This document shows positions 1-12,908 of a DNA stretch of 64,000 nucleotides, in pieces (position 1 is the first letter of the stretch; every line of letters starts with the position of its first letter). The notes below the pieces were generated by a model. That model was not told where the DNA came from. It did not search any database and saw nothing but the letters and a program-made list of their open reading frames with translations. Location: contig NC_067473.1 of the NCBI RefSeq assembly GCF_947179515.1, forward strand, positions 91,271,850-91,335,849, in the 5' to 3' direction. The position numbers and the translations under genes are program-made. Source of the stretch: Apodemus sylvaticus. Taxonomy: Eukaryota; Chordata; Mammalia; Rodentia; Muridae.

Positions 1-309
1 CACTGTGGGAGTTCATGGTGTCACCTTGGCTACCCACAGAACCACCAACATAGGTCTCGCAAAATAAAGTAAGGGCATATTCATTAACCTGGAAAAATAA
101 AATACAGCTGTCCATAATTGCCTGAACTACTACAAATGGACTAACAGAAGAAATTCCTACCTATTAATTAAAGCAAGAATGTGGTGACCTGTTTCTTCTT
201 TTATCACTTATGCCTCACGGGAACTTAACTTTCAGCATTATGATTTTATTTGTCTATTCCATCTCTGTCCAACATACTGATAATAAAACTTGCTCCTGCT
301 TACAAGTCT
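1..309. other. Unassigned intergenic sequence
   Basis: I see no gene, RNA or recognisable repeat in this stretch. It is AT-rich with short open frames only. Confidence 0.5.
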
Positions 310-410
310 CAGATATCTCACTTATACATACACACACATACACACACACATACATACACACATACCACAAAAGCACCTGCACAAGTACACTCACAAACAC
401 AGGCACATGA

Positions 411-448
<38 letters not shown>

Positions 449-660
449 CCACACCCTGCCTTGGTGGAAGGGTGGTACACACAGGCAGGACACCCTTAAG
501 GAGAAGAACAGTGTCCATGTACATGTACACACGTAGGCACAGGGTCCCCTGGATACTGTTCTTCACCTCAAGGTTGTTGCGCTTGTATGTACCACCCACA
601 CAAACACCTGTACACACACAGGCAAAGGCACATGAACACACATATCACATTACACCACAT
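310..660. repeat. CA-rich microsatellite cluster
   Basis: An interrupted (CA)n/(CATA)n array occupies roughly 325-447. It is followed by a less regular CA-rich stretch to about 650. The short open frames in both directions are simple-repeat artefacts (Thr-His and Val-Cys runs). Confidence 0.9.
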
Positions 661-3600
661 AATAAAGCTGTAGAACAGGGAGAAAAGCCACCCAATTTTT
701 TTCTTCTATCTTCATGGCTGAGCCTGATTGAACATTATTTCTGATGACTTAATATGGACTCTGAACAGCTGATTTAATTTGAGTTCGGTATTGATAAATG
801 TGTCCTAATCTACCCCAGGACAAACCTTATCATTTCAGTCTTCTGCAGAAGTTCAAGTAGAAATTGAAATCTGGTGAAGTCACTGATACCCAACCATTAT
901 ATATCAAAGGATTCCTCTCAAAATCCATGAGCTTCTCCAAAGATTAGAACTAGTAACATATCCCCCAAGAATAGCTTAACTTTTCTATCAATATAATCTT
1001 GGGCCAATACAATAGTTATGTACAAACGAGCTGATAGAATTGCTACCCAAAAGAATACAAATCTCTAATAGAAAACTTTCCATTGTAATCTTTCCTCAAG
1101 ATCCAAGATCAATGGAAGGTAAGGGGTTAAAAATCCATTCATGTGAATCTGTTTTTGGTTTTTAAAAATAAAGCATAGGAAATAATCAACAATCTCCTTG
1201 TTGTGTGAGATTAGCTAACCAAACACAACATTCAATGACTGGAACAATTCCTAAGACGGTGACACTGCAGCTTCAGTACCTAAAGCAAGTTGAAAATTTA
1301 AAACAATGTCTTCTGTTATAGTTCATAATCACCGCTTGCTTTGGGAAGAAAGCCAGGCAGACTCAAAGCAGCAACCACCCAAGGTCAAAGGCATTGGGCC
1401 AAAGGAGCCAGCAGAGAGCAGACCCAGGCCAGGAGGGAAAGCTGTCATTGAAACAGCAGCCCATGCTCATGAAGCAAGACATTGCACAGGTCAGGGCCAG
1501 CTGAGAAAGAGAAGCAGAGCCCGCAAGAAGGCGAATGAAGATGTTGGGACAGGTATCAGAGTGACGAAGGCTAGGTAGAAGAGGGGTCATCCACTCCACA
1601 TGACATGACATCACAGTAGCCTTTCTTGTGACTTCCAAACTTATGCCATAGTTCCTTTCTCAGAAATAAAACCCTCATTATTACTGATGTCGCTTTACAT
1701 AGGCAATCCAGAATGGAAAACCCTTCCTTACCCCAGACCTAGATATGTTTTTTTGTGTTTTTGTTTTGTTCTGTTTTGTTTTTTTACATCTTGGCCGATG
1801 TGATTTTCTTTTCCAGAGATTTTTAATTTGTTCATAAATCTTTAATGTTATTTTATCAATAAAATTTTGTCAATAAATACTTCTCTTGTTGAACTCTAAT
1901 TCCTTTATTAAGTTTTGAAAACTCAGTATGTTTGAGCTTATTTTGATTTTTCATTTGTCTGCACATGCCTTCTCTGGGCTATGGGAGGGAGATGTTCTAA
2001 CATGGCTGACATGCAAGTGTGATTGAAGCAATTATGGTGACACACCGGGAAGAGTCAGCACAGGGAACTTCCAAGGCAACTAACAGTGAGCATTTCCGTT
2101 GAATCTCAATCTGCAAATGGTAACATGCTTCCCAACAAATGAACTTGACATAAATGGAAACAAATATATTCATGATCTCATTTTAGTTCTTTCAAAGAAG
2201 ATTTTACTTGCTGCCAAAGTTTGATCTAGTCAAAAAAAAAAAAAAAGACAAAGAAAAAGAAATCTGCCAACTTCCAGTATAAAAAAAAATTTTGTTTATT
2301 TATGGAGAAAAAGATTGTTTATGGAAAAGTTAGTATTATGTTTACAGTAGAGACAGTGGAAAAGGAAGTTGAATTATGCTCTGTTGGAATAATTTTTACT
2401 AATCATTTTTACATGGATACTGACTCTAAAATGAATTGTATTCAGCAAAGAATAAAGCTGACCATTTGGCTTAATTTTTGAGAATGATTATGATGATTGG
2501 CAGTAAGAATTTTTCTAATTCTTACACTTACAGTTACTCTGATGATTAAAACTGGACTTTTGGAAGAATGTGAGAGGGCTCAGGTAAGAAGACTGTGCAC
2601 ACACCAAGGTGAAAAAGCAGTTGCTATTTACTACGCCGTCAGTGTAAGGGTGGCTCTCTGCACATTGGACAGGGCACAGAACAATTTCCTTCTGGTGACT
2701 TCCAGGTTTCACACTACAGAAGCCGTCACTGTGTCTCTGAGGTTGGTCTGTGGATTGTGTTTCTTTATCCTTCACCCAGTGTCTGCAATCTGATCACACT
2801 GACTCAAGCCTTACCCGGATCATTTTGAACAATCAATTTAAAAACCACGAAGCCTTTGACCGAAAGCAGTGAGCTCTCAGCTTGAACGTGCACAGGATGC
2901 AGGCATGAGTTGCAGCGATGTCCTGCCTCTTCTCAGCCTCGTGTCTGTTGGCGTCCTTCCATCTGCTGCTGGAATTTCTGACACGATTTCCCTGGAAAGT
3001 GTGGCACTCTTGCCAGCTATGGGCTCTGCTTCTTGCTACTCCTTCCTGCAAAATGCTGTCTTCCTTATTCTTTCTCTGCCGTATGTCTCTCTCTCACCAG
3101 GTGATTTCTGCATCCCTTTGGGCAGACAGAAGGTTGATCACCCCTGAGTTAAACCTCTGTATTACAGATACAAATGAACAAAACAGTGAATGATATCATA
3201 GCCGCCACTCTGGGCTCAGAGAAGGACCTTAAACTCCATACCAACAAGTATGAGTTTACTAGCTGCGAGAAATCCCTGAGGAAGAAATGTATGACAAAGA
3301 CGCTGGACCCAGTCTGGAAGATTTAGGGGGCTCAGCTAAAGCACAAACAGTGAGGAGACGTTTGGCAAAAAGGTTGGGGGCACAGAGAATGTTTTAGATG
3401 TGGAGCCAGCCAGGTTCAACTCAGAACTGAAGTGCTAATGAACCTGAGAGTTAATCCCAGCTCAGGTGACTGGAGACTTGAACACAAGCTAAAAATGGTA
3501 GGAATGAGCAGTAGACGTGGCTGGGAAATAATCCACAGCCATAGAGATCCTGCCATGGAGTTTTACACCTTGGTACCTACAGGAAACTGCCAGGGGAGAC

Positions 3601-3679
3601 TAGGCAGGAACTATCTAGCTTACTTGGCTCTGATCCCTTGAATACTACTATCTTAGATTTACATTCAGTTGGTGTGAGT
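661..3679. other. Intergenic, no gene seen
   Basis: There are only short frames (under 100 codons) without family resemblance, splice context or codon bias. Short A-runs near 2230 and 2281 could be tails of old retroposons, but I cannot assign a family. Confidence 0.5.
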
Positions 3680-4005
3680 TAATCTTGATTGTGAACCTAA
3701 CTGGGATCTCAGAGAGAATCCTCTGTATATTCTTTAGGACCTTCCCAGCGAGGTTTAATTGAAGAAGGAGGTGTACCCTGAGCATGGGCAGTATGACCTC
3801 CATGCGCTCTGGTCCTGGACTGAGTAAAAAGGAGAAGTAGATGAGACAGACATCCCTCTATCTGCTTCCTGGCTGCAGAGTGACCTTCGGCCCTGCCTGC
3901 CCCACCATGATGAACTGCATTGCTGCAAACTGAAACAAAAGAAACCTTTCCCCTCTTAAGCTGCTTCTTGTCACGTATTTGATCCTGATGATGATGAGAA
4001 CAATA
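3680..4005 (+). mobile_element. MaLR-like LTR (degenerate)
   Basis: The layout resembles rodent ERVL-MaLR LTRs. A segment like 'tcttgattgtgaacctaac' begins it, a middle part has 'ggactgagtaaaaaggag' and a 'ctgcttcctggctgcag' block, and a 'ccccaccatgatgaactgc' block follows near the 3' end. Recognition is from memory of the family pattern; the subfamily is not assigned. The 143-codon minus-strand frame crossing it is an artefact. Confidence 0.5.
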
Positions 4006-4852
4006 AGCATAGCTGTTTTGTTTTGTTTTGCTTTGCTTTGTTTTAATGCTTTCAATATACCTGCATTGAATGAAGCCGTGAATTCAATCCGTACAGCAGG
4101 CAATGGAACTGACACTGTACATCTCTCCAAGAAGCAGGAGGACCAGGAGTTCAAGGTTCTCATTGGCTGCAAAAGGATATACAGCACTTGGAGATATTCA
4201 TTTGCATAGTACCAAGGATTTTGCTTTTGCAGTGATGTCATGGACATAATATATGCAAAGCTTCTGGCTGTTAAGCAGATTTTAAACACCCTTACAATAA
4301 TAGCAGGTAAGGAGCTAAGAAAGGAAACTCACAAACACAGAAGCACTCACGCTTGCCGCTGGCCGGTATCCACTCCAGGTCTCAGCGCCTCCAGCAGCCC
4401 CGACATCTGAAGGGTGGTAGGTCAGTCAGTGAGCACAGGCTGTTCCTGTGGGTGAAAGAGAAAGTCTGCATGCCTGCTAATTCAGTTCCACGTGCTCATC
4501 TGTTCCATTCTGAAAAACCTAGACAATAAGGGCAACCTTTCCTTACTGTCTTTGCATCCATTCTCTTCGTCTTGTGTATTTTTGCCCTTTGCGTCCATCT
4601 CCCATCATTAAAACAATGTTTGAGGAAGACAACTAAGCTTTGGATCCGGACCACCTTACCGAACTTTTCCTACAGTTTGTATTTGCATCTTCAGGTTGAA
4701 TTTTCTTTGCATGTTCATGGACATTTTATGGTGACTTCATGAATTACCTGTATTTATACTTGTATGTTTTTCTGTCAGGACTTACTCTTTTTCCTATAGA
4801 ATCCAGAACTTCACTTTTTATTAAACTCACGATGTGTGAAATTCTTTGCTCC
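4006..4852. other. Intergenic, no gene seen
   Basis: The stretch contains a TTTTG-rich run near 4016-4045 and otherwise unassigned sequence. Confidence 0.45.
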
Positions 4853-4965
4853 TTTTGAGACAGGGTCTCATATGGGCCTCATACATCCCAGGCTGGTTAG
4901 AACTCATGGTCCTGATGTCTCTATCTCTCAAATACTGAGAGTACTTGGAAGGCTGGCTAAAACTT
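4853..4965 (-). mobile_element. B1-related SINE fragment
   Basis: The reverse-strand B1 signature 'gagacagggtctcat' is followed by a diverged 'ccaggctggttagaactcatgg'. This matches the antisense 7SL-derived B1 body. Highly diverged. Confidence 0.55.
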
Positions 4966-5189
4966 GGGGGTTTTCCCAGTTTGACATTTACTTTTAACTT
5001 CTATGAATTTTGTGTATTAGAATTTAAAATTAGAATTAGACGTAAATAGTGAGTTCCAGACTGCTTATGGAGTGAAATATTATGTCAGATAAACAAAGAA
5101 ACAAGAAAATCTTAAGAGTATTAAAATCTAAACTAGTTAGTTACTAAAGGCTTTGGGTGAGGATGGGCCCATTTCTAGTCCAGACATAT

Positions 5190-5251
<62 letters not shown>

Positions 5252-5254
5252 TCT
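5190..5254. repeat. (TC)n microsatellite
   Basis: A nearly pure CT dinucleotide run with a few CTGT interruptions. Confidence 0.95.
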
Positions 5255-5299
5255 GCTTGCATGCTGCCATGCATGCATGAAGCCTTAGATAAATCCTCA

Positions 5300-5442
5300 G
5301 TCATTGCATAAATCTGGGTATGCTGTCACCTGGGAGGAGAAAACAGGAGTGTCAGAAGACCTGGGGCATCTCTGTGTACACAGAGAATGTGAGGATAGCC
5401 TGGGTTACAGGAGACTCTGTTTCAAAAACGAAAATAAAAAGT
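5300..5442 (+). mobile_element. B1-related SINE (degenerate)
   Basis: Blocks such as 'acctgggaggagaaaacag', 'gaggatagcctgggttacag' and 'gactctgtttcaaaaacg' follow the order of the B1 body, and an A-rich tail follows. Confidence 0.5.
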
Positions 5443-5454
5443 TTGCATACAAGC

Positions 5455-6545
5455 CATAGCCCACTACTGCTGCTTTCCAGAAGCAGAAGGTAAGACTCTA
5501 CTACCAAAGACACCACATGTTCGAGGCAGAAGTCATAGAGAAACTGAGCTGGCAGATCCTGTCTCTTACTGGGCCCTTTAGGTGCAAGATGCCGTGTCTG
5601 CTGCTGCAGTGGAATCGTGACCAGCGGCCATACTCAGCGGTGGTCTCCGGGAGCTCTCCTGACAGCCAGACAAGCCAGATGTGCCCACTGGTGGAGCAGG
5701 GACAAGTATGTTTTGAAAATAACGAACCACTTTCTTGTTGGAGTTGAGTTGAGGTTTCTCTACAGAAGCAAATTCACATGCAGTATGCTAACACCCATGC
5801 TGGAGTGGTCCTCAGCCCTAGTGAGGAAGCTGCTAAGTGGACAGGATGTACTTATAAGTTATCTTAATAACACAAGTTAAGAGCTTATGTTTATATCTAT
5901 GCAGTAGTGTGGCTATCAGCTTGGCCAGGGCTTTTTGTTTTGTTTTAGACGGAGGTAATAATGACTGACCTAGGTGTTGAAAATTAATGGTTGTTGAATG
6001 TTCAGTCCCAAATCAACTAGACCACAATACCAATTCCTACAAGGCTGAGGGAATGTTATATGACAGAGAACACAATGAATATGGGGGGCGGGGATGTTAC
6101 ACAGCCACTCTGCTTGTTAACCTCACAGCAGCAGCTGTGACCGCCTGTGCAAGACTTATACAACGCTTAGACTGTTGGCATCCTATCAGAAATGAGGGAG
6201 GGGCTCTGAGATCCTAACCCTCCCTGAAGCTCTGCAGCTAATGGTAGCAGCGGAGGAGACAGTTTCTTCACTAGCACAGTCACTGGGTGCCGTGCTCCCA
6301 GGAAATAACATCTCACCTTTGCTCCTGAAAGCAACTTTAATGAGGTTCACTGGGTCTCACACACGCAAAGACACAGAAGTAGAAATGGACCAACTAGGAA
6401 AAGGAAATGGATCAGATGAAGTGGGAAGGAGACAAAAGAAAAGAAAATAGGGATTAAAATACATTATATACCTGTATTAAGTACCATAGTGAAATCCTTT
6501 GTTATATATAATTAATGTATCTTAGTAATTTTTACAGAAATGACA
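5455..6545 (+). mobile_element. Old rodent L1 3' UTR-like sequence
   Basis: The end resembles an old (Lx/F-like) rodent L1 3' UTR. There is a 'ggctctgagatcctaaccctccct' block, a block with 'gggtctcacacacgcaaagacaca', a purine-rich stretch, then 'attaaaatacattatatacctg'. No ORF2 part is seen. The assignment is from remembered consensus and needs RepeatMasker confirmation. Confidence 0.4.
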
Positions 6546-8484
6546 AATTTCAGTGAAAAATAACATCTCCAAAAGCAAAACAAAATCTAATGGACAAGAG
6601 CGAAGAAATTAAATTAAAAGTAAAATAAAGCATGCACAATATCAAATATTTAAAGACAAGTACAATTATGTGCCCTCTAACAAGTGATTTTTGTAAGAGT
6701 CGCTCATGCATTGTCTAAGGATTTATTTTGGAGAGATGAAAAATGTTTGTACTGGAAGTAGTCCCGAGATGAGCTGCTGCCGTGGACCCTCACTGGTCAC
6801 ACAGCATGAGACTGTCCTTTGTTGGTGCATAGAGGGATGCGATTCCCTTTGAAGGGTAACTATTGAACTATTGAAAGTCATCTGTGTTGATGAAGGACAG
6901 GACACTGGCTAGGAGGAGACTGGCTCACCAATCTGTCTACAATCGGAGAGAAGTGTCTGTCATATACACACATGACATATACACTGTCATAAAGGATAGA
7001 CATGGTAGGTTATTTTTAAATACTACTTCTCAAAAAAAATTATGGGTCCAAGTACTGATATGATGAGAATGTACAATTAAGAACACTACCTTGACACCTG
7101 CCTCTCTGACAGCCAGAGGGCAGTACAGTCTGGAAAGGGTGCAGAAGAGGTTTACCACACAATTTACCATACAAAACTCAAGAACCTGGCATGGGTCATG
7201 AAAACCCCATAACTCAAAGAAGACATTATTGGATTTGTCTGGACCTTCATATTTGGCTGAAACAGCTCAGCCTCCAGAGGTGACCTGCTCTCCACAGTTA
7301 ACAGGAACTAATTGTCTAGATGCCATACAGAAACATCAGGTAAGACAGCACACAAAACAGTAGTTTCTGTCAAGATGCACCCCATCTACTATAAAGTTTA
7401 TAGATGTAGAGTTAGGGTCAATGCTAATCACAGCACATCTGGAGCAGTGTTGTTCTTATTTTGAAAGAAAAAAAAACCACCTTCATCAAAATCCTGTAAC
7501 ACCTTAAGATATCTAATGACAGGAATTCAGAGTGTTTGTCCTAAAGGAATCCTTAGGGAATAGACTGGGGAGCAGCATCGGCTAAGTATTGGAAGGCAGT
7601 TTAGTAGCACAGGGGAACCCTGTCACTTGGGTCTAATGTGCTAGAAGTCCTAAGACTTTGCTAGAGTATGTTTCTTAACAGAAGCTTCCAACAACAGTGA
7701 ATAAGGTAGAAATATCAAATGACAGAGAAAAGGGGCAGGGAGGCTGCAGAAGGAAACATCCCCAACTGGATTTCATGCCAAAGACCAGAGCTTCCAAGAA
7801 GATCCCAGAAAATACTTTCATAACTAAATAAATCAGGGGAACTGTATAGTGTGAACACTGACATTCGTCACGGAGTTTCCCTTTTCTGTCTTCGTTGTCA
7901 CTGGGATAGAAGCAGGATTTTGCTATTTAGCCTAAGCTTGCCTTAAAGTCAGTACTGCTGAGTTTACAAACTTGGCTCACCATGACCAGCATCACTGAGA
8001 GTACTGAGAAGCAGTGATCTTTCTAGTCTGAGCATCTTTGAGAGAGCAGCTGTAGATTGAGCTATTTATTCAGTGGCATCACAAACACAGGCTTCTAAAA
8101 GAGTAGAGGCCAGGTAGTATGTCTTAAGATGAAAAGCCGACACCCTAACTGTCAAGACCTGTGGCAAAAGTTTCTAAAGCCATTAGATATTGATGGTGCA
8201 TGAGGATAAATAGCCAACATTCCTGTCCACACGCTGATTTTCCAATCTTATAAACATCTGATATGGCACAGAAGAAAGTGTAGCTGTTGCTGTGTCTATC
8301 AGAATCTTGGTATGGGGAAATTATTTTAGATAGTCTAGCTATACTTCTTGTAATCAAAAAGATTTTTATAAGAGAATGAAGGAGACTGAAGCTAGAGACA
8401 GAGACACGACTATACCAGCAAGGCAGTGGGCAGTGGTCTGACCGTGTGTGCTACTGGATACGAACAGAAGACTGCTGTACTAGT
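6546..8484. other. Intergenic, no gene seen
   Basis: I see no supported gene. Short frames are unsupported and no clear repeat boundaries are visible. Confidence 0.45.
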
Positions 8485-8515
8485 CGGGATTCTGGAGAAT
8501 ACCAGAACTTATAGA
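8485..8515. mobile_element. RMER-like repeat, left piece
   Basis: The phrase 'gtcgggattctggagaatac' with 'cagaacttatagag' resembles the start of a rodent medium-reiterated (RMER1-type) repeat. It runs directly into the CA microsatellite, and the rest appears to lie beyond 9330. Confidence 0.35.
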
Positions 8516-8518
8516 GAA

Positions 8519-8524
8519 TACACA

Positions 8525-8556
<32 letters not shown>

Positions 8557-8850
8557 TACACACATACACACATACACACACATACAGACATACACACACA
8601 TACACACACACATACATACACACATACACACACATACAGACATACACACACATACACACATATACACATACACACATACACAACACATACACACATACAT
8701 ACACATAAACACATACACACATATTCACACACATACATACACATACACACATACACACAAATACACACACATACACACATACACACATACACATGCACAC
8801 ATATACATATATACATATACATACACACACATACACACACACACACACAT
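8519..8850. repeat. Long (CA)n/(CACATA)n microsatellite
   Basis: About 330 bp of CACA alternating with TA interruptions (CACATACA units). The His-Thr and Val-Cys reading frames on both strands are by-products of the repeat. Confidence 0.95.
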
Positions 8851-9191
8851 CGCTTTTATTTCCTCAGATGAAGTGATGAGATAAGAGCGGTATCCAAGCT
8901 CTGTGAATACATATCTTGCGCTGTTCCTGGAGTACTTCTTATTTGTCCTGATTACCCATAGGCCTAGGCCTGGCAGTTTCTAACCATTATGCAATCTAGT
9001 CTTTCAAGCTACTTGATTCAATTGGCTTCTCTCAGTTTCTGACTGAATTGCTCTCTTGGCCTCATACTAAATTTGGCAATATGTTCTAATCTGGCTCCTT
9101 CTCACTCTCTGACTTGTTGTGTCTTCACCTGTGTCTAGCTTGATCTTTTTGCTGTTTGTCTTTGTAAAACTATCCCACTGAAACTGCAACA

Positions 9192-9198
9192 CACACAC

Positions 9199-9250
<52 letters not shown>

Positions 9251-9331
9251 ATATGTGTATATAAAGAGAGTATATACACTTTCTGTATGTGTGTGTATAT
9301 ATACATATATGTATATATATGTGTGTGTGTC
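9192..9331. repeat. (TC)n followed by TA/TG-rich microsatellite
   Basis: A TCTC run spans about 9203-9246, followed by a TATATG/GTGTAT tract to about 9331. Confidence 0.9.
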
Positions 9332-9334
9332 ACT

Positions 9335-9760
9335 TTCAGATGAAGTGGTAAGATTGTGGGGTGTGGTTATTAGAATGATTTACTGGCTGCAATCCAGCTA
9401 ATGTCCAACAATTCAGTAGTTGCTCAGTCCACAAGACTGAATATCTCAGTTGATCTTCAGTATATGCTGGAATCCCAAGGAGGTAGGCTCTAATGCCTGT
9501 GAAGGAATAGCTGTGCTAGCAAGGCAAGGGCAAGCAATGGAAAGCAAAAGCTCTCTTTTTGTATTTATGTAGATTACCAGCAGATGGTGTGGCCTAGATT
9601 AAAGGTGTGTCTTTCTATCTCATGATCCCAATTAATGGTGTGTGTCTTCCAGACTCAAGATTCAGATCAAAGGGGAGTGTGTGTGTGTGGGGGGGGTGTG
9701 TTTGCAATCAGGTGACCTTGAGGAAAGATAACTACAGTTAGTAAGGTGTATTGGCTTCAT
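9335..9760 (+). mobile_element. RMER-like rodent repeat
   Basis: Blocks in order are 'gaatgatttactggctgca', 'cagtagttgctcagtccac', 'tcttcagtatatgctggaa', 'ggctctaatgcctgtgaag' and 'ggtgtggcctagattaaag'. This matches a repeat remembered from many rodent loci. The 'cagatgaagtg' phrase occurs both at 8863 and 9338, so the two microsatellites may have expanded inside or around one element. The family name is uncertain. Confidence 0.45.
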
Positions 9761-10035
9761 CTAATTAGTTGAAAGGCTGAAGAGCAAAACCAGCAGATTC
9801 CAGAAAATATTCTTTCTCCAACTCTAGAATTCTCTAGCCTGCTACCCTCGCTTACAGATTCATCCTTGGAGATTTTATTGTATGTGCCAGTTTAAATAAG
9901 TGTATGGGAGTCCAACTTCATCCATGTTTTGCTTCCTATGACTTGAAATAGCCTGTAGTCAGAAATTGCTAAGTGGAAAGTTCTAGTAACAAATAATTTG
10001 TAAGTTTTAAATTGTGTTTTGTAAGGGGTAAAAAG

Positions 10036-10215
10036 ATGGAACAGATCACTTATTGTTCTTCCAGAGGACTGAGTTCAGTTCCCAGCACTCATGTCAGGTT
10101 GCTTAGAATCATCTGTAACTCCAGACCCAGGGATTTGATACCCTCTTCCAGACTTAACCAGCACCTGCACTCTGATATACATGAACCTATATGTATAAAT
10201 AATTTAAAATAATAA
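10036..10215 (+). mobile_element. B2-family SINE (diverged)
   Basis: B2 body order is visible: 'ttcttccagaggactgagtt', 'cagttcccagcactcatgt', 'aatcatctgtaactccag', 'ataccctcttccag', and an AATAAATA-rich 3' end. The tRNA-like head is mostly lost. Confidence 0.75.
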
Positions 10216-10499
10216 ATAGTATGTTGTTCTAAAAAACATGATGAAATATCATATTATCCATTTACTTCCAGCCTGGAATATAGACTTTCCCTCTGTCCAA
10301 CACGATCAGTACCCATCTGGGGTTATGGACTGCCTCGGTAGCTCAGTGCCACAGTGCTTACGTTCAAGGGGTCCTAATTTTACTTAAATCAATGTCAAAA
10401 TACAAGAGTAGCAGTACAAAGAACTCACTGGTATATGAAACAGGAAGAACTGGTTAACCTCACTGTGTGGCAACACCACAGCATGTATTGAAAAAAATA

Positions 10500-10585
10500 T
10501 AACCAAGTGGTGCAGATACATGCCTTTAATCCCAGGGCTCAGGTGGCAGAGGCATTTATCAGTATATGTAATCAGACATACAGGG
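10500..10585 (+). mobile_element. B1/B4-like SINE fragment
   Basis: 'agtggtgcagatacatgcct' followed by 'ttaatcccagggctcag' and 'gtggcagaggca' matches the 5' half of a B1 body. Confidence 0.6.
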
Positions 10586-10639
10586 CTCAATACATCACCT
10601 AAGTTCAGACACATATTGTGGTATATCTGCATGTGGGAA

Positions 10640-10880
10640 ATGACAACTGTATATGTTGGTATCAGGAACCCGCTTTGCAGATTGCCTCTGAACCCAGCGA
10701 TGGCGGTGACATCACCAATAAGTGAGTGGGACCCGAGTATCCGTTGCCGTGGCAATCGCCATACACTCCCAGCATCTGTTTGGTTGACCTTCCACATTTA
10801 CCTACAAGTGGTTACATCCCAGCCTAAATAAAAGGCAGATCCTCTTGAGCTTCGCTTCCTCTCTGTCTCCTCCTTTCTGC

Positions 10881-10882
<2 letters not shown>
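10640..10882 (+). other. Candidate solo LTR-like segment
   Basis: A GC-rich segment is followed by 'cctaaataaaaggcagatcc' (a possible TATA or poly(A) region) and a pyrimidine-rich 'gcttcgcttcctctctgtct' tail. This order resembles ERVK-type rodent LTRs. No TG...CA ends or target duplication were established, so this is only a suggestion. Confidence 0.25.

Positions 10883-10915
<33 letters not shown>
10883..10915. repeat. (CA)n microsatellite
   Basis: A pure ACAC run of about 33 bp. Confidence 0.95.
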
Positions 10916-10918
<3 letters not shown>

Positions 10919-11819
10919 GCCTCTCTCACGTGGAACTGCATTGGCCTGGTGTGATCTGTCCAAACACTAGCCGTGATTCCAACACAAGAGTATATTTTTA
11001 AATATCTTCTTGGTTCTGTTTCTCAAGATAACCCCAACTTAAGCGTTTGTTATAATACTAACAGGAGAGAAACTCCAATAGCTATCAGTGCATATTTCTT
11101 TATCGTTATAACCAGAAAGGACAAAAAGAGACTAGAACAAGTGTCTATGGACAAAAAGCAAAAACTAACTCATAATAACAATAATAAAAAACAGTTCACT
11201 GATCTTTTTCTAGTTGACCCAATCAATACAGAACCCAGACTCTATGAAGAATCCTAGAATCTACAAACAGGTGCCAGGCATTCCTGAGGAACAAAACCAT
11301 TGTAAACTGACAGGAGCATCAGAAAAAGCAAAATTCTCTCCTTGATTATATCAGGACATAAAGGGCCTGCTGATAAGCAAAATCCCACCTGTGCTCACAT
11401 AACCAAGGGCTCGCTGTATACAACTGCCGACCTGACCTTTTCTACTCCGTTAGGTGGATGGCACTGTGAACTAAATGTATCTGCTCTCACAGGAAAATCA
11501 TGGATAAAAACTGTTGTTTCTGTGTAACCACATTAACTGGTTATGTGACCTATAAGAAGCAAGGCCTGCAACATTTCTTAGATCACTGGGACAGGGACAT
11601 AAATGAGTTTGGGGCAGTTTATATGAGATCACAAGTTAATTTCAATAAAATATAAAAAAAAACAGTGATCAGAGCACACCACACATACATTACACGGCTT
11701 CCTATCTTGCCTCATGACTATACCCTTTCACAAAACTCTTGCTAATGACCAGGGCCAAGCCATGCTCACACCATGCCACTGAAACTCTAGAACTGCCAGA
11801 TAAGTAAATTACATTTGTT
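10916..11819. other. Intergenic, no gene seen
   Basis: A-rich patches occur near 11115-11200 and 11640. The short open frames have no support. Confidence 0.45.
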
Positions 11820-12245
11820 TTTCCTTTTTGAATTTTTATTTGAATTATTTTTCATATATTTTGAAAATATATTTTGAACATGTGTTTTGCTTTGCCTTAA
11901 TTCCTTCCATATTCTTCCCACCTCCCTACTTCATTTTCTCTCTCTCTCTCTCTCTAAATTAAAAAAAAATGAAAAAAACCCACCAAACTGGAAAAAAATC
12001 AATAAATAAAACAGCACACACACACACACACACACACACAGGGGGTGAGCATGGAGTCCATTGTATGGTGACCAACTACTCCTGGGCTTGGGCCTGCTTT
12101 GGAATAAGGACAATTATATTCAATGACTCTTTGTTGAAGAAAACTGATTTTCCCTTTCCCACTAGATACCAATTGCAAAATGTAAATGGTAATGTAATGT
12201 CTTGGTAAGGGGAAAGACTTTGTGTCTACTTCCCTCTATCAATGC
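11820..12245 (-). mobile_element. L1 3' UTR fragment, minus strand
   Basis: The segment 'gagcatggagtccattgta' followed by 'caactactcctgggcttgg' and 'gaaaactgattttccctt' is the antisense of an old rodent L1 3' UTR. Simple repeats inside are (TC)n at 11938-11955 and (CA)n at about 12014-12040. It lies head to head with the plus-strand L1 that follows. Confidence 0.6.
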
Positions 12246-12865
12246 TAGAATTTTGTCAACTTGAACTAAATAGTCCTAAAAAGATGAAATACAGATGCCT
12301 AAGAAATACTTTTAAAATGATGAAGCATCTTTAGTCATCAGAAAACTCCAAATTAAATCTGCATTGAGATTTCATCTTACCCCAGTCAGAGTGGCCAAGA
12401 TCAATAAATCAAATGACTGCAGATAGTGGAGAGGATGCCGGGAAAGGCAAACTCTCATCCTTTCCCTGCTGGGGAGAGTACAGACTGGAACAGCCACTAT
12501 AGAAATCAACATGCACATCCTTTAAACAGCTGAAACCTGATCTACCAAAAGATCCAGCTACATGGCTCCCGGGCATATACCCAAAGGACTTTGCAACTTA
12601 CTACAGAGTTACGTGTTTATTGCTGCTGTATTCATAAGAGCCAGAAATTGGAAGAAGTCTAGATCTCTATTAGCTGATGAATGGATAATGAAAATGTGGT
12701 ATGATTACACAATGGAATATACTTAGTTGATTAGAAAAATGAAAAATTATGAAAATTGCAGATTAATCGACAGAGCTAGGAAACAGTCATCCTGAGCGAA
12801 AGAACCAAGCCCCTCAAAGATATATGCTGCATATTTTCTTTCATATAGTGGGCGGTAGCTTTGAA

Positions 12866-12869
<4 letters not shown>

Positions 12870-12906
<37 letters not shown>
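12870..12906. repeat. (GT)n microsatellite
   Basis: A pure GT run inside the old L1. Confidence 0.95.

Positions 12907-12908
<2 letters not shown>

Noticed and set aside
1306..1638. 90-codon frames on both strands
   Set aside because: Too short, mirrored on both strands and without homology that I recognise.
3858..4289. 143-codon minus-strand frame
   Set aside because: Lies across a MaLR-like LTR and its flank; no coding signature.
8426..8884. 152-codon Thr/His frame
   Set aside because: Translation of the CA microsatellite.
10384..10831. 137- and 103-codon frames on opposite strands
   Set aside because: They overlap a B1-like fragment and a possible LTR, with no family match or coding bias.
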